From NCBI RefSeq assembly GCF_000721605.1, contig NZ_JOIZ01000020.1:120207-184206 (forward strand): 64,000 nucleotides of DNA. Direction: 5' to 3'. Positions 8,667-16,678 of this stretch are shown here, piece after piece. This stretch comes from Streptomyces sp. NRRL S-37 (lineage in GTDB: Bacteria > Actinomycetota > Actinomycetes > Streptomycetales > Streptomycetaceae). The position numbers were made by a program, and so were the translations under genes. The first letter of the stretch is position 1. Each line of letters opens with the position of its first letter. Below the pieces are notes generated by a model, which saw nothing but the letters and a program-made list of their open reading frames with translations, searched no databases and was not told the origin of the DNA.

Positions 8667-8701
8667 GAGGGCCTCGCCCCACGAAGTGGGGCGAGGCCCT
8701 C
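8667..8701 (-). terminator. strong stem-loop downstream of tRNA-Pro
   Basis: A perfect inverted repeat with 15-bp arms (GAGGGCCTCGCCCCA and TGGGGCGAGGCCCTC) around a 5-base loop. It lies 26 bp past the 3' end of the minus-strand tRNA and should terminate its transcript. There is no long T tract. Confidence 0.8.
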
Positions 8702-8726
8702 ATCCGGGCCGACAGCCCGTTGTCTG

Positions 8727-8800
<74 letters not shown>

Positions 8801-8811
8801 ATGCGGTTCGC

Positions 8812-8829
8812 GCGGTGAACCGCGTGATC
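8812..8829 (-). promoter_or_regulatory. 18-bp block shared upstream of tRNA-Pro copies 1 and 2
   Basis: The block GCGGTGAACCGCGTGATC lies 12 bp upstream of tRNA copy 1 and recurs exactly at 34811-34828 upstream of copy 2, but not upstream of copy 3. It contains the small palindrome GCGGT-GA-ACCGC. It may belong to a tRNA promoter, a leader-processing site, or simply be retained after duplication. Confidence 0.45.
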
Positions 8830-8862
8830 TCGCAGGTCAACAGTACCGCATCGGGACGCGGG

Positions 8863-9036
8863 TCAGCCGCGTACGGCGGGGGCCCCGGGCTTCGGTTCCG
8901 GGATGGCCGGCTGTACGGAGGGAGAGGCCGGGCGGGTGGCGCGGCGGGCCGGGACCAGGAGGGCCGCGCCCGCCGCCGCGAGGCAGAGGACGGCGAGCAG
9001 GGCGAAGCCCTGGGTGTAGCCGGAAAGGACGCCGCC
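8863..9036 (-). pseudogene. C-terminal remnant of an MFS drug-efflux transporter
   Basis: Only the last 57 codons survive: GGVLSGYTQGFALLAVLCLA, then AAGAALLVPARR and a Pro-rich tail. This is the last transmembrane helix and cytoplasmic tail typical of a 14-helix MFS efflux pump. The N-terminal roughly 400 residues are missing, and at about 9036 the sequence changes directly into a truncated TetR gene on the opposite strand. The usual arrangement is a divergent MFS/TetR pair, so one internal deletion explains both remnants. Confidence 0.7.
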
Positions 9037-9545
9037 CGCAACTACGACGCCCTGCTGGCCGCGGCCCGCGACGCGTTCGCCGAGCACGGCTCGGAGGCTT
9101 CCCTGGAGGACATCGCCCGCCGGGCGGGGTCGGCATCGGAACGCTCTACCGGAACTTCCCGACCCGTCGGCACCTGTTCGAGAGCGTCTACGCGGGCGAG
9201 GTGAACGACCTGTGCCGGTACGCCGAGGAGGTCGCCGGCGGGGAGCCGTGGGAGGCGCTGGACGCATGGCTGCGCCGGTTCGTGGACTACACGGCCACCA
9301 AGCGGGCCATCCGGGAGGCGATGGACGGCGAGTCGGAGATCTTCCTGGTGTGCCGGGAGTCGATGTACGCGGCGGGCGGTCCGCTGTTCGAGCGGGCGCA
9401 GCGGGCCGGACGGGCGCGGGACGACATCGCCTTCGACGATCTGCTGCGGATGGTCGCCGGGATCACCGCGACGAACTTCCTCGACGACGCCCAGCGCGAC
9501 CGGGTACTGGCCGTCGCCCTGGACGGGGTGCGCACCGAACGCTGA
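9031..9545 (+). pseudogene. truncated, frameshifted TetR/AcrR regulator
   Basis: The N-terminal start and roughly 10-20 residues are lost at the deletion junction; homology begins at RNYDALLAAARDAFAEHG. The helix-turn-helix is then interrupted. After DIARRAG the frame shifts within a GGGG run near 9126, and the continuation GIGTLYRNFPTRRHLFESVY is in another frame. The ligand-binding domain is intact to its stop at 9545. Restoring one G would rejoin the frames, so a sequencing error is possible for the shift, but it would not repair the missing N-terminus. Confidence 0.75.
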
Positions 9546-9555
9546 GCCGCGACGC

Positions 9556-9595
9556 ACCGCGGGGCGGCCCCTCCTTCTCGGGGCCGCCCCGCGGT
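9556..9595. terminator. bidirectional terminator stem-loop
   Basis: A perfect inverted repeat with 16-bp arms (ACCGCGGGGCGGCCCC and GGGGCCGCCCCGCGGT) and an 8-base loop. It lies between the convergent TetR remnant and the aromatic-acid transporter gene. Confidence 0.8.
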
Positions 9596-9620
9596 CGTGT
9601 CGGGTGGTGCGCGGCCGGGC

Positions 9621-10946
9621 TCAGCCGGTGGTGACCAGGTGCCGCGGCTCGCCGGCCCGCCGCTCCGACCGCGTGGTCCGCAGCGCGGCGATCCCGATGA
9701 AGACCATCGACGCCGTGCCGGCCAGGGCGAAGGCCGTGAAGCCCCAGTCGCCCTTGTCCGCGGCGAGCAACTGGCCGCCCAGCCACGGTCCGAAGACCGC
9801 GCCGAAGCGGCCCATGCCGGAGGTCCAGCCGACCGCCGTGGCGCGGTGGGCGGGGGCGGAGCCGATGGACACGGTCGCGTAGATCATCGTCTGGGCGCTG
9901 TTGAGGAACACACCGGTGAGGAAGACGACGACGAAGGTCAGCGCGAGCGGCATGTGGACGCTGAGCAGGAAGACGCCGCCGGCGGTCAGCGCGAACCAGA
10001 TCGCCGAGATGCGCGGGGCGCCGAAGCGGTCGGAGGCCCGGCCGGCGATCAGCATGCCCACGATGCCGCCGAGGTTGAACAGGACGACGAAGGTGAGCGC
10101 GGAGCCGAGTTCGTAGCCCTCGCCGCGCATCAGGGTGGGCAGCCAGGTGGCGACGCCGTAGACGAGGAGCAGGCCGCCGAAGGAGGCCAGCCAGTACAGC
10201 AGGGTCTGGACCCACTCGCCGCCGCGGAACAGGTCGAGCAGGCTGGCCCAGGGGGCGCCGGCGGCGGTCCGGTCCTTGGCGGCGGGCAGTTCGGCGTCGT
10301 AGCGGGCGGCCAGCGCGCGGGCCTCCTCCGTGCGGCCGCGGGCGACGAGGAAGCTCAGCGACTCGGACAGGAACCGGGCGAGCACGGGGACGAAGAGGAG
10401 CGGGACCACACAGACCCAGAAGGCGGCGCGCCAGCCGAGCGGCTCGACGATCCACAGGGCCACGTAGGCGGAGAGGATGCCGCCGGCGTGGTGGGCGGTC
10501 ATCAGCAGGCCGATGGTGAGGGCGGCGCGGGCGCGCGGGGCGTAGTCGGAGACCATGCTGATCGCGGTGGGGAGCAGGCCGCCGAGGCCGAGGCCGGCCA
10601 GGGTCCGGCCGAGGCCGAAGACGGCGACGCCGCTGGAGACCGCGCAGAGGCCGGAGGCCAGCGAGAAGAGCGCGACGCAGGAGACCATCAGCTTCTTGCG
10701 GCCGATGCGGTCGGCGACCGTTCCCGCGGTCAGCGCGCCGACGAGCATGCCGAAGGTGGCGTAGCTGCCGAGGTCGCCGGCCTGGGCCGAGGTGATGCCG
10801 AGGGCCTTCTCCTCGAGCATGTGGGGCAGGACCGAGCCGTAGATGAACATGTCCAGGCCGTCGAAGAGGACGGCGAGCCAGCACAGGCCGACGACCAGCA
10901 GGGCCAGTCTGCTGCCGCGGGCGGGCGGCGCGGAGGAGGAGGACAT
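9621..10946 (-). CDS. MFS transporter, aromatic acid:H+ symporter (AAHS) type
   Basis: 441 residues with twelve predicted membrane helices. It has the AAHS-type signatures LDGLDMFIYGSVLPHM in helix 1 and GTVADRIGRKKLM in the 2-3 loop, and FLSESLSFLVARGR between the two halves. Members of this family import protocatechuate, gallate, 4-hydroxybenzoate and similar acids. ATG 10946 has AGAGGA 9-14 bases upstream. The gene follows the dioxygenase operon on the same strand, but a strong terminator lies between them and its own promoter and operator sit at 11003-11050. It is therefore probably induced separately by the same GntR regulator, and is likely to import the substrate of that pathway. Confidence 0.9.
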   Translation of the reverse strand: MSSSSAPPARGSRLALLVVGLCWLAVLFDGLDMFIYGSVLPHMLEEKALGITSAQAGDLGSYATFGMLVGALTAGTVADRIGRKKLMVSCVALFSLASGLCAVSSGVAVFGLGRTLAGLGLGGLLPTAISMVSDYAPRARAALTIGLLMTAHHAGGILSAYVALWIVEPLGWRAAFWVCVVPLLFVPVLARFLSESLSFLVARGRTEEARALAARYDAELPAAKDRTAAGAPWASLLDLFRGGEWVQTLLYWLASFGGLLLVYGVATWLPTLMRGEGYELGSALTFVVLFNLGGIVGMLIAGRASDRFGAPRISAIWFALTAGGVFLLSVHMPLALTFVVVFLTGVFLNSAQTMIYATVSIGSAPAHRATAVGWTSGMGRFGAVFGPWLGGQLLAADKGDWGFTAFALAGTASMVFIGIAALRTTRSERRAGEPRHLVTTG

Positions 10947-11002
10947 CGTTGTTTTCCTCTCGTCCAGGAGGAGTTTGCCTGGAGGGGATGTGTGATGGGG
11001 CG

Positions 11003-11050
11003 ACGCTAAGGACCCCGCTCCCAGAGTGTCAACGCTTTTGTTGACAATCT
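11003..11050 (-). promoter_or_regulatory. promoter and GntR-type operator of the aromatic-acid transporter
   Basis: On the minus strand a TTGACA -35 box (11032-11027) is followed after 18 bp by TAGCGT (11008-11003). The -35 box is part of an inverted repeat, TGTCAAC (11027-11033) with GTTGACA (11040-11046). Bases 11038-11050 (TTGTTGACAATCT) are the exact reverse complement of 15382-15394 in the palindrome next to the GntR gene. A repressor bound here would block RNA polymerase. Confidence 0.65.
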
Positions 11051-11062
11051 CAGCAACAATTT

Positions 11063-11117
11063 GGGGGGTGGGTCGCGCACCCATGGATGTGACCCATGGG
11101 TGCGCGACCCACCCCCC
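11063..11117. terminator. 24-bp perfect hairpin after the dioxygenase gene
   Basis: The left arm 11063-11086 and right arm 11094-11117 are perfectly complementary over 24 bp with a 7-base loop. Transcription from the dioxygenase gene, which stops at 11134, should terminate here, separating the enzyme operon from the transporter gene. Confidence 0.85.
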
Positions 11118-11133
11118 GGTGGCGCGGTCCTCG

Positions 11134-12084
11134 TCAGTCGACCGGTGGTGTGCCGTGGGTGTGGAACGACGCGATGGTCTTCAGGCCCCAGGCCTGCCCC
11201 TTGGCGCGCTCCGCCTCGGTCCAGGTGATCAGCGGCCAGTCGGGCGCCAGCACCAGGCGGGTGAGCGGGTTGCACAGCTCGATGCGGTTGCCGCCCGGCT
11301 CGTAGACGTAGAGGAAGAACGTCTGCTGGATGGCGTGCTTGTGCGGGCCCGTCTCGATGAACACGCCGGTGTCGATGGCGAGGTCGGCGGCGCGCAGGAC
11401 GTCCTCGCGGGTGTCGGCGGCGAAGGCGATGTGGTGCAGCCGTCCGGAGGAGCCGGTCCAGTCCTCGGTGTAGACGACGTCGTACGACTTGTCGGTGAAG
11501 GTCAGCCAGCGGGCGGCGATCCTCCCGGAGTCGAGCCGGATCTGCTCGGTGGGCCGGGCGCCGAGGAGCTGTTCCTGGAACTCGGCGTTGGCGAGCACGT
11601 CGGCGGCGAGGAAGTTGATGTGGTCGAGGCGGCGGACGCCGACGCCCCGGTTGGGCTTGGCCTGCGGCTGGTTCTTCAGCGCCGGCTTCAGCTCCTCGGG
11701 GGCCCGGTAGTGCTCGCTCTCCCAGTACAGGGCGTGCTCGTGGCCGTCGGGGTCGGCGGTGAGGTAGAGCCTGCCGATGCCGGGCTCGTCCTCGACCCAC
11801 TTCCCGGACCGGCCCGCCGCTTCCAGGGCGGCCACCCGGCGTTGCAGCGCCTCCTCACTGGAGGTGCGCAGCGCGAGCCGGCCGAGGCCGGGGTGTTCGC
11901 GGGCGGTGAGGACCAGGCTGTGGTGTTCGTAGTCGTCGTAGGTGCGCAGGTAGACGGTGTCGCCGGCCCGGCCGTTGACGGTCAGGCCGAGGTAGTCGGT
12001 GAAGAAGGCGACGCTGGCGTCCAGGTCGGGCGTGAAGAGCTGGGCGTGGCCGACGTGGGCGATGTCACCGAGCGGCGGAGTCAT
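11134..12084 (-). CDS. VOC-family (type I) extradiol ring-cleavage dioxygenase
   Basis: 316 residues made of two vicinal-oxygen-chelate modules, the usual length and layout of catechol 2,3-dioxygenases. The metal ligands of the C-terminal module are visible as His155 (LDHINF), His217 or His218 (LHHIAF) and Glu269 (NRIEL). The N-terminal module begins HVGHAQLFTPDL. The start ATG overlaps the end of the tautomerase gene by 20 bp, so the two are co-transcribed. The downstream-acting enzymes of the operon resemble those for the gallate product 4-oxalomesaconate, so the substrate may be gallate or another carboxylated catechol rather than catechol. Known gallate dioxygenases are of the unrelated LigAB type. 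The family call is firm; the substrate is inferred. Confidence 0.88.
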   Translation of the reverse strand: MTPPLGDIAHVGHAQLFTPDLDASVAFFTDYLGLTVNGRAGDTVYLRTYDDYEHHSLVLTAREHPGLGRLALRTSSEEALQRRVAALEAAGRSGKWVEDEPGIGRLYLTADPDGHEHALYWESEHYRAPEELKPALKNQPQAKPNRGVGVRRLDHINFLAADVLANAEFQEQLLGARPTEQIRLDSGRIAARWLTFTDKSYDVVYTEDWTGSSGRLHHIAFAADTREDVLRAADLAIDTGVFIETGPHKHAIQQTFFLYVYEPGGNRIELCNPLTRLVLAPDWPLITWTEAERAKGQAWGLKTIASFHTHGTPPVD

Positions 12085-13180
12085 GGGGGCCTCCAGGGCG
12101 TTGTGCGGGGATCGGTGCCGTCTCGGCGGGCCGGGGGAAGACGGTGCCGTCGAAGATCTTGCGCGCGGTGCGTACGACGGCGGTGCGGCGGACCGTGGCG
12201 GAGCCGGGGTCGACGTGGACGTCGACCTCCAGGAAGCCGGTGGGGTGTTCGACGCGTACCCGGTCGCCGGAGCCGGGGAGCCGCGCGATCCCCTCCCCCA
12301 CCCCGCCCGCCACGCGCAGTCCGGCCGCCACGCTCGCGGCGCCCAGGACGCCGATGGAGGTGTGGCAGCGCACCGGGATGAAGGTGCGGGTGGTGACCGC
12401 GCCGCCGTGCCGGGGCGGGGCGAGCAGGGTCAGCTTGGGCACGGTGGCGCCCTCGACGTCCCCGAGGCCCATCAGGTGCCCGGCCGCCAGCCGGATCTCC
12501 TTGAGGCGGTCGGCGAGACTCACGTCCTCTTCCAGGTCCTTGGGCGTCTCGTACCCGGTGACCTTCAGCGCCGCCGCCGGGATCAGCACCACCGGCATGC
12601 CGTTGTCGACGCAGGTCACCTCGGTGCCGGCGATCGTGTCGCGGACGTTGCCGGTGGGCAGCAGCGGGCCCTCGCCCTGCGGGAACTCGATGACGACCGG
12701 GGCGGCGGTGCCCGGCACGCCGGATATCCCGGCGGTGCCGGTGTAGTCGACGCGTCCGCCCGGGGTCGGGAAGGTCGCGACGGCGCGTTCGCCGGTGTTG
12801 AGCATGCGGATGCGTACGGACGTCTCGCCGTCCCCGGCGGCCACCAGTCCGCGTTCGACGGCGAACGGGCCCACTCCGGCGAGGATGTTGCCGCAGTTCT
12901 GCCGGTCGGTGACCCCGGGTGTGTCCACGGCGACCTGGAGGAACAGGTAGTCGACGTCGGCGTCCGGGTCGGCCGAGCGGGAGACCACGGCGACCTTGCT
13001 GGTCAACGGGTGGGCGCCGCCCAGGCCGTCGATCTGGCGCGGGTCGGGGCTGCCCATGATCCGCAGCAGCAGGTCGTCGCGGGCGGCGGGATCGGCGGGC
13101 AGGTCACCGGCCAGGAAGTAGCCGCCCTTGGAGGTGCCGCCGCGCATCAGCGTGCAGCGCACCCCGTCGGAGCCGGTCAC
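12065..13180 (-). CDS. galD: PrpF-family isomerase, probable 4-oxalomesaconate tautomerase (GalD-like)
   Basis: 371 residues of the PrpF/AcnD-accessory, diaminopimelate-epimerase-like fold. Signatures include CTLMRGGTSKGGYF at the N-terminus, DGLGGAHPLTSKVAVV, RQNCGNILAGVGPFAVE with the candidate catalytic Cys, and PVRCHTSIGVLGA. In Pseudomonas gallate catabolism the PrpF-like GalD interconverts 4-oxalomesaconate tautomers. Here the gene lies with GalC- and GalB-like genes, supporting the same step. The GTG start overlaps the aldolase stop by 4 bp and the end overlaps the dioxygenase start by 20 bp. Confidence 0.85.
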   Translation of the reverse strand: MTGSDGVRCTLMRGGTSKGGYFLAGDLPADPAARDDLLLRIMGSPDPRQIDGLGGAHPLTSKVAVVSRSADPDADVDYLFLQVAVDTPGVTDRQNCGNILAGVGPFAVERGLVAAGDGETSVRIRMLNTGERAVATFPTPGGRVDYTGTAGISGVPGTAAPVVIEFPQGEGPLLPTGNVRDTIAGTEVTCVDNGMPVVLIPAAALKVTGYETPKDLEEDVSLADRLKEIRLAAGHLMGLGDVEGATVPKLTLLAPPRHGGAVTTRTFIPVRCHTSIGVLGAASVAAGLRVAGGVGEGIARLPGSGDRVRVEHPTGFLEVDVHVDPGSATVRRTAVVRTARKIFDGTVFPRPAETAPIPAQRPGGPHDSAAR

Positions 13181-13884
13181 GGCCGCTCCCCGGCCGCGTA
13201 CGCGTCGTACGACTGGTAGGTCACGCCCAGTTGCCTCAGCTTCTCGCGCAACCCGTAGCGGTCGAGGCCGAGTTGGCCTTCGATGAAGGCGGCGCGGGAG
13301 GCGGCCTCCTTGTTCTCCCGGGCCTCGGACGCCTCGGCCGTCTCCCGGGCCTTCTCGCGGGGGACGACCACCACGCCGTCGTCGTCGGCGACGATCACGT
13401 CACCGGGGCGGATCACCTGGCCGTCGACGGCGACCGGCACGTTGACCGAGCCGCCGGTGGCCTTGACCGTGCCCTGCGCGGAGACGGCCCGGGACCAGGC
13501 GGCGAAGCCCATCTCGCGCAGTTCCTGCGTGTCGCGGATGCCCGCGTTGATGATCAGACCGCGCACACCGCGCCGTCGCAGCGCGGTGGCGAACAGTTCG
13601 CCGAACATGCCGTCGGTGGACGGGGAGGTGGTGGTGACGACCAGGACGTCGCCCTCGCCGCACTGCTCCACGGCGGCGTGGATCATCAGGTTGTCGCCGG
13701 GCCAGGAGAGCACGGTGACCGCGGTGCCGGCGATCCGTACGCCCTGCTGGATGGGCCGCATCCCCGGTCCGAGCAGCCCGGTGCGGCCCATGGCCTCGCT
13801 GATCGTGGCCACGCCGTACCCGGCGAGCGCCTCGACGTCCTTCGCGTCGGTCTTCGGGGGGTCGGTGACGATGACGCCGCTCAT
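13177..13884 (-). CDS. galC: RraA-like 4-carboxy-4-hydroxy-2-oxoadipate aldolase (GalC/LigK-like)
   Basis: 235 residues with the RraA-like fold. It shows YGVATISEAMGRTGLLGP, the phosphate/carboxylate-binding GDVLVV and GLIINAGIRDTQELREMGF segments, and the metal site in RPGDVIVADDDGVVVVP. Homologues split 4-carboxy-4-hydroxy-2-oxoadipate into pyruvate and oxaloacetate and often also decarboxylate oxaloacetate. The ATG at 13884 has GGAG 7-10 bases upstream and overlaps the stop of the hydratase gene in ATGA. In this operon it would be the last step, delivering central metabolites. Confidence 0.88.
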   Translation of the reverse strand: MSGVIVTDPPKTDAKDVEALAGYGVATISEAMGRTGLLGPGMRPIQQGVRIAGTAVTVLSWPGDNLMIHAAVEQCGEGDVLVVTTTSPSTDGMFGELFATALRRRGVRGLIINAGIRDTQELREMGFAAWSRAVSAQGTVKATGGSVNVPVAVDGQVIRPGDVIVADDDGVVVVPREKARETAEASEARENKEAASRAAFIEGQLGLDRYGLREKLRQLGVTYQSYDAYAAGERP

Positions 13885-14633
13885 GCCAGCTCCTTCGCGA
13901 TCTGCGGGTACGGGCGCATGAACGCCTCGGCCATGGTCCTGTGCGGCAGGCCCAGGTTGGGGCCCGCGTTGCGCTTGAGCTGGACGCCGCGACGGACGGC
14001 CAGGTCGGTGTAGTAGTCCCACAGGTGCCGCTGTGCGGCGAGGCACTCCATGGCCTTGCGCTTGGTCTCCCACACCTCGGTGATGTCGAGCAGGACCTCG
14101 GGCCTGAAGCCGCTCATCTCGGGCTGGTGCGGCTCGAAGTAGAAGACGGGCGGGGCGCCGATGATCTCGCCCTCGCCCGGGTAGCCGATGGCCTGGGCGA
14201 GGACGCGGGCCTGGAGGGCCATGCGGTGGGCGGCCGGGTGGTCGCCGTTGTACGGGTCCTCGACGGGGTGGGTGAGCACCACGTCGGGCTGGGTGGCGCG
14301 GTAGACCTCGACGAGCCGGTCGGTCAGTTCGGGGGTCTCGGTCAGCGGGTAGTCGCCGGCGTCGAAGAAGCGGACCTCGGCGCCGAGGACGGCTGCGGCC
14401 TTCTCCGCCTCCTCCCGGCGTATCGCCTTGATCTCCTCCAGCTTCTTCCCCTCGCGCCAGGCCTTGGCCGACTCACCGCGCTCGCCGAAGGTCAGGCACG
14501 CGATGGTGACCTTCTCCCCGCGCGCGGCGGCCAGGGCGACGGCGCCGCCCGCCCGCCACACGAAGTCCCCCGCGTGCGCGGTGACGACGAGCGTCGAACG
14601 GGGGACGGCGGCGGGCGCGTTGGCATGCGTCAT
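13881..14633 (-). CDS. galB: PIG-L/LmbE-family 4-oxalomesaconate hydratase (GalB-like)
   Basis: 250 residues of the PIG-L superfamily. The usual AHPDDE metal motif is replaced by AHAGDFVWRAGG, a form I associate with GalB hydratases rather than N-deacetylases; the second metal motif is HPVEDPYNGDHPAAH. In Pseudomonas putida GalB is the zinc-dependent hydratase converting 4-oxalomesaconate to 4-carboxy-4-hydroxy-2-oxoadipate. The start ATG 14633 follows AAGGAG. It is the first enzyme gene after the GntR regulator on the minus strand, separated by 48 bp, and overlaps the aldolase start by 4 bp. Confidence 0.82.
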   Translation of the reverse strand: MTHANAPAAVPRSTLVVTAHAGDFVWRAGGAVALAAARGEKVTIACLTFGERGESAKAWREGKKLEEIKAIRREEAEKAAAVLGAEVRFFDAGDYPLTETPELTDRLVEVYRATQPDVVLTHPVEDPYNGDHPAAHRMALQARVLAQAIGYPGEGEIIGAPPVFYFEPHQPEMSGFRPEVLLDITEVWETKRKAMECLAAQRHLWDYYTDLAVRRGVQLKRNAGPNLGLPHRTMAEAFMRPYPQIAKELA

Positions 14634-14681
14634 GACTGAAGATCTCCTTGGTGACAGGTGACGCCCGCCCCGGTGCGTGTG

Positions 14682-15332
14682 TCAGTCGCGCAGCGCCTCG
14701 ATCACGCTGGTGAGGTGGGCGCGGACGGCCGCCTCGGCCGCCTGCGGGTCCCTGGCCGCGATCGCTTCGATCATGGCCAGATGCTCGTTCAGGGATTGCT
14801 GCGGACGCCCCGGCCGCAGCGCCAACTGGAAGCGGTGCCGCACCAGTTGGGCGTTGAGCCGCTCCAGGAGCTCCACGGCCGTCATCTGGCCGGAGAACTC
14901 CCGGATCCTGGTGTGGAGTTCGTGGTTGAGCTCCGAGTAGGTGAGCGGTTCGCCGTCGGCCACGGCCTTGCGCATCGCCGTGCCCAGGTCCTTGAGCTCG
15001 GTGACCTGCGCGTCGGTGACGGCGGCCGCCGCCTTCGCCGCGCAGAGACCTTCGAGGACCAGGCGGCATTCGGTGATGGCGACCGCTTCCTCCACGGTCA
15101 CCACCCGCACCCGTGAACCACGGTTGCGGATCCGCTCCACGAGCCCCTGGGACTCCAGCTCGATCAGCGCGGCCCGGATGCTGGCCCGGGTCACGCCGAA
15201 CTGCTCGGCGAGTTCGTTCTCCACCAGCCGCTGCGCCGGCGCCATCTCGCCGTGCAGGATCGCCTCCCGCAGCTGCCCGAGCGCAAGCTGTCTGGCCTGC
15301 TCCCCGGTGCCCGGACGGGCTTGGTTCGGCAT
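14682..15332 (-). CDS. GntR-family regulator, FCD (FadR-like) subfamily
   Basis: 216 residues. The winged helix covers about residues 10-75 (ALGQLREAILHGEMAPAQRL, ELAEQFGVTRASIRAAL, then LVERIRNRGSRVRVV). The FCD effector domain covers 85-210, with likely metal-binding His at SELNHELHTRI and RAHLTSVIEAL. GGGAGGG precedes ATG 15332. The gene leads the gallate-like operon and faces a Gfo/Idh oxidoreductase across a 24-bp near-perfect palindrome, with a related half-site in front of the transporter. It is most likely a substrate-responsive repressor of itself, the operon, the transporter and the divergent gene. Confidence 0.92.
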   Translation of the reverse strand: MPNQARPGTGEQARQLALGQLREAILHGEMAPAQRLVENELAEQFGVTRASIRAALIELESQGLVERIRNRGSRVRVVTVEEAVAITECRLVLEGLCAAKAAAAVTDAQVTELKDLGTAMRKAVADGEPLTYSELNHELHTRIREFSGQMTAVELLERLNAQLVRHRFQLALRPGRPQQSLNEHLAMIEAIAARDPQAAEAAVRAHLTSVIEALRD

Positions 15333-15377
15333 GGTCGCCCTCCCTGAGTGAGTGCCTGTCGAACGTAAATCTAGCCA

Positions 15378-15401
15378 AACAAGATTGTCAACAATTTTGT
15401 T
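15378..15401. promoter_or_regulatory. 24-bp palindromic operator for the GntR regulator
   Basis: The palindrome has the form AACAA-g-ATTGT-ca-ACAAT-t-TTGTT, with ten of eleven arm positions pairing. It contains the TTGTnnACAA core expected for FadR-type regulators. It lies 46 bp upstream of the GntR start and 120 bp upstream of the divergent oxidoreductase start, and shares 13 bases (15382-15394) with the site upstream of the transporter gene. Confidence 0.75.
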
Positions 15402-15520
15402 CGCCGTATTGCGGTGGTCGTTTCCGGTGCGCGGATTGTCCTGTCAAACGGTTGACATGACGGTGGGTGCCCGCAGAAGGTGAGCGGGCAGGACACGGAC
15501 CGGGCCGGAGAGAGGCTTTC

Positions 15521-16672
15521 ATGCTGGACGCACTGGGTGTCGCCGTCGTCGGATTCGGCTGGATGGGGCGGGTGCACACCCAGGCGTACGCACGCGTGCG
15601 GCACCACTATCCGCAGCTCGCCCTCCGCCCCGAGCTGGTCACGGTCGCCGAGGAGGTGCCGGGCCGGGCCGAGGAGGCCGCCGCGCAGTTCGGCTTCGCC
15701 TCGACGACCCGCGACTGGCGGGAGGTGGCCGCCGATCCCCGGGTGCGGGCCGTCAGCGTCACCGCCCCGAACTTCCTGCACCGCGAGATCGGCGTCGCGA
15801 TGGCCGAGGCCGGCAAGCACCTCTGGATCGAGAAGCCGGTGGGCCTGGGCGCGGACGACGCCCACGCGGTCGCGGACGCGGTCGCCAAGGCCGGGGTCCA
15901 GGGGACGGTCGGCTTCAACTACCGCAACGCGCCCGCCGTGGAGGCGGCCCGCGAGCTGATCGCCTCCGGTGAGATCGGCACCGTCACCCATGTCCGCATC
16001 CGGCTCTTCAGCGACTACGCGGCCCACCCGGAGGGCGCCTTGACCTGGCGCTACGAGCGGGAGCGCGGGGGCAGCGGGGTGCTCGGCGACCTGGCCTCGC
16101 ACGGCGTGGACCTGGCCCGCTTCCTGCTCGGCGACATCGCCTCGCTGGCCGCGGACACGGCGGTCTTCCTGCCCGAGCGGGCCCGCCCCGCGGGCGCCAC
16201 GGCCGGTCACTCCCGCGCGGCCGGCGGTGAACTCGGCCCGGTGGAGAACGAGGACTACGTCAACTGCCTGCTGCGGTTCGCCTCCGGCGCACGCGGAGTG
16301 CTGGAGGCCTGCCGGGTGTCGGTCGGCGAGCAGAACAACTACGGCTTCGAGGTGCACGGGACGCGGGGGGCGGTGTTCTGGGACTTCCGCCGGATGAACG
16401 AACTCGGTGTCAGCCGGGGCACCGCCTACCAGGACCAGCCCGTCAGCACGGTCTACGTCGGTCCGGGGGACGGGGAGTTCGGGGCGTTCCAGCCGGGAGC
16501 GGCGAACGCCATGGGCTACGACGACCTGAAGGTGATCGAGGCGTACCGGTTCCTGCGCTCCGTCGCGGAGGGGGTTCCCTACGGGGCCACGTTGGCGGAC
16601 GCCGTGCACAGCGCGGTGGCGCTGGACGCGATGGCACGGTCGGCGGAGAGCGGGGCCTGGGTGGTGCTCTGA
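15521..16672 (+). CDS. Gfo/Idh/MocA-family NAD(P)-dependent oxidoreductase
   Basis: 383 residues. The N-terminal Rossmann fold has VAVVGFGWMGRVHTQAYARV and the EKP motif of the family (IEKPVGLGADDAHA). The C-terminal domain contains the catalytic-region pattern GDLASHGVDLARFLLGD. ATG 15521 has GAGAGG 6-11 bases upstream; an earlier in-frame start at 15467 lacks a comparable site. The gene is divergent from the GntR regulator and shares its palindrome. It could oxidise a polyol or cyclitol feeding the aromatic pathway, but the substrate is unknown. Confidence 0.85.
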   Translation: MLDALGVAVVGFGWMGRVHTQAYARVRHHYPQLALRPELVTVAEEVPGRAEEAAAQFGFASTTRDWREVAADPRVRAVSVTAPNFLHREIGVAMAEAGKHLWIEKPVGLGADDAHAVADAVAKAGVQGTVGFNYRNAPAVEAARELIASGEIGTVTHVRIRLFSDYAAHPEGALTWRYERERGGSGVLGDLASHGVDLARFLLGDIASLAADTAVFLPERARPAGATAGHSRAAGGELGPVENEDYVNCLLRFASGARGVLEACRVSVGEQNNYGFEVHGTRGAVFWDFRRMNELGVSRGTAYQDQPVSTVYVGPGDGEFGAFQPGAANAMGYDDLKVIEAYRFLRSVAEGVPYGATLADAVHSAVALDAMARSAESGAWVVL

Positions 16673-16678
16673 CATCTC

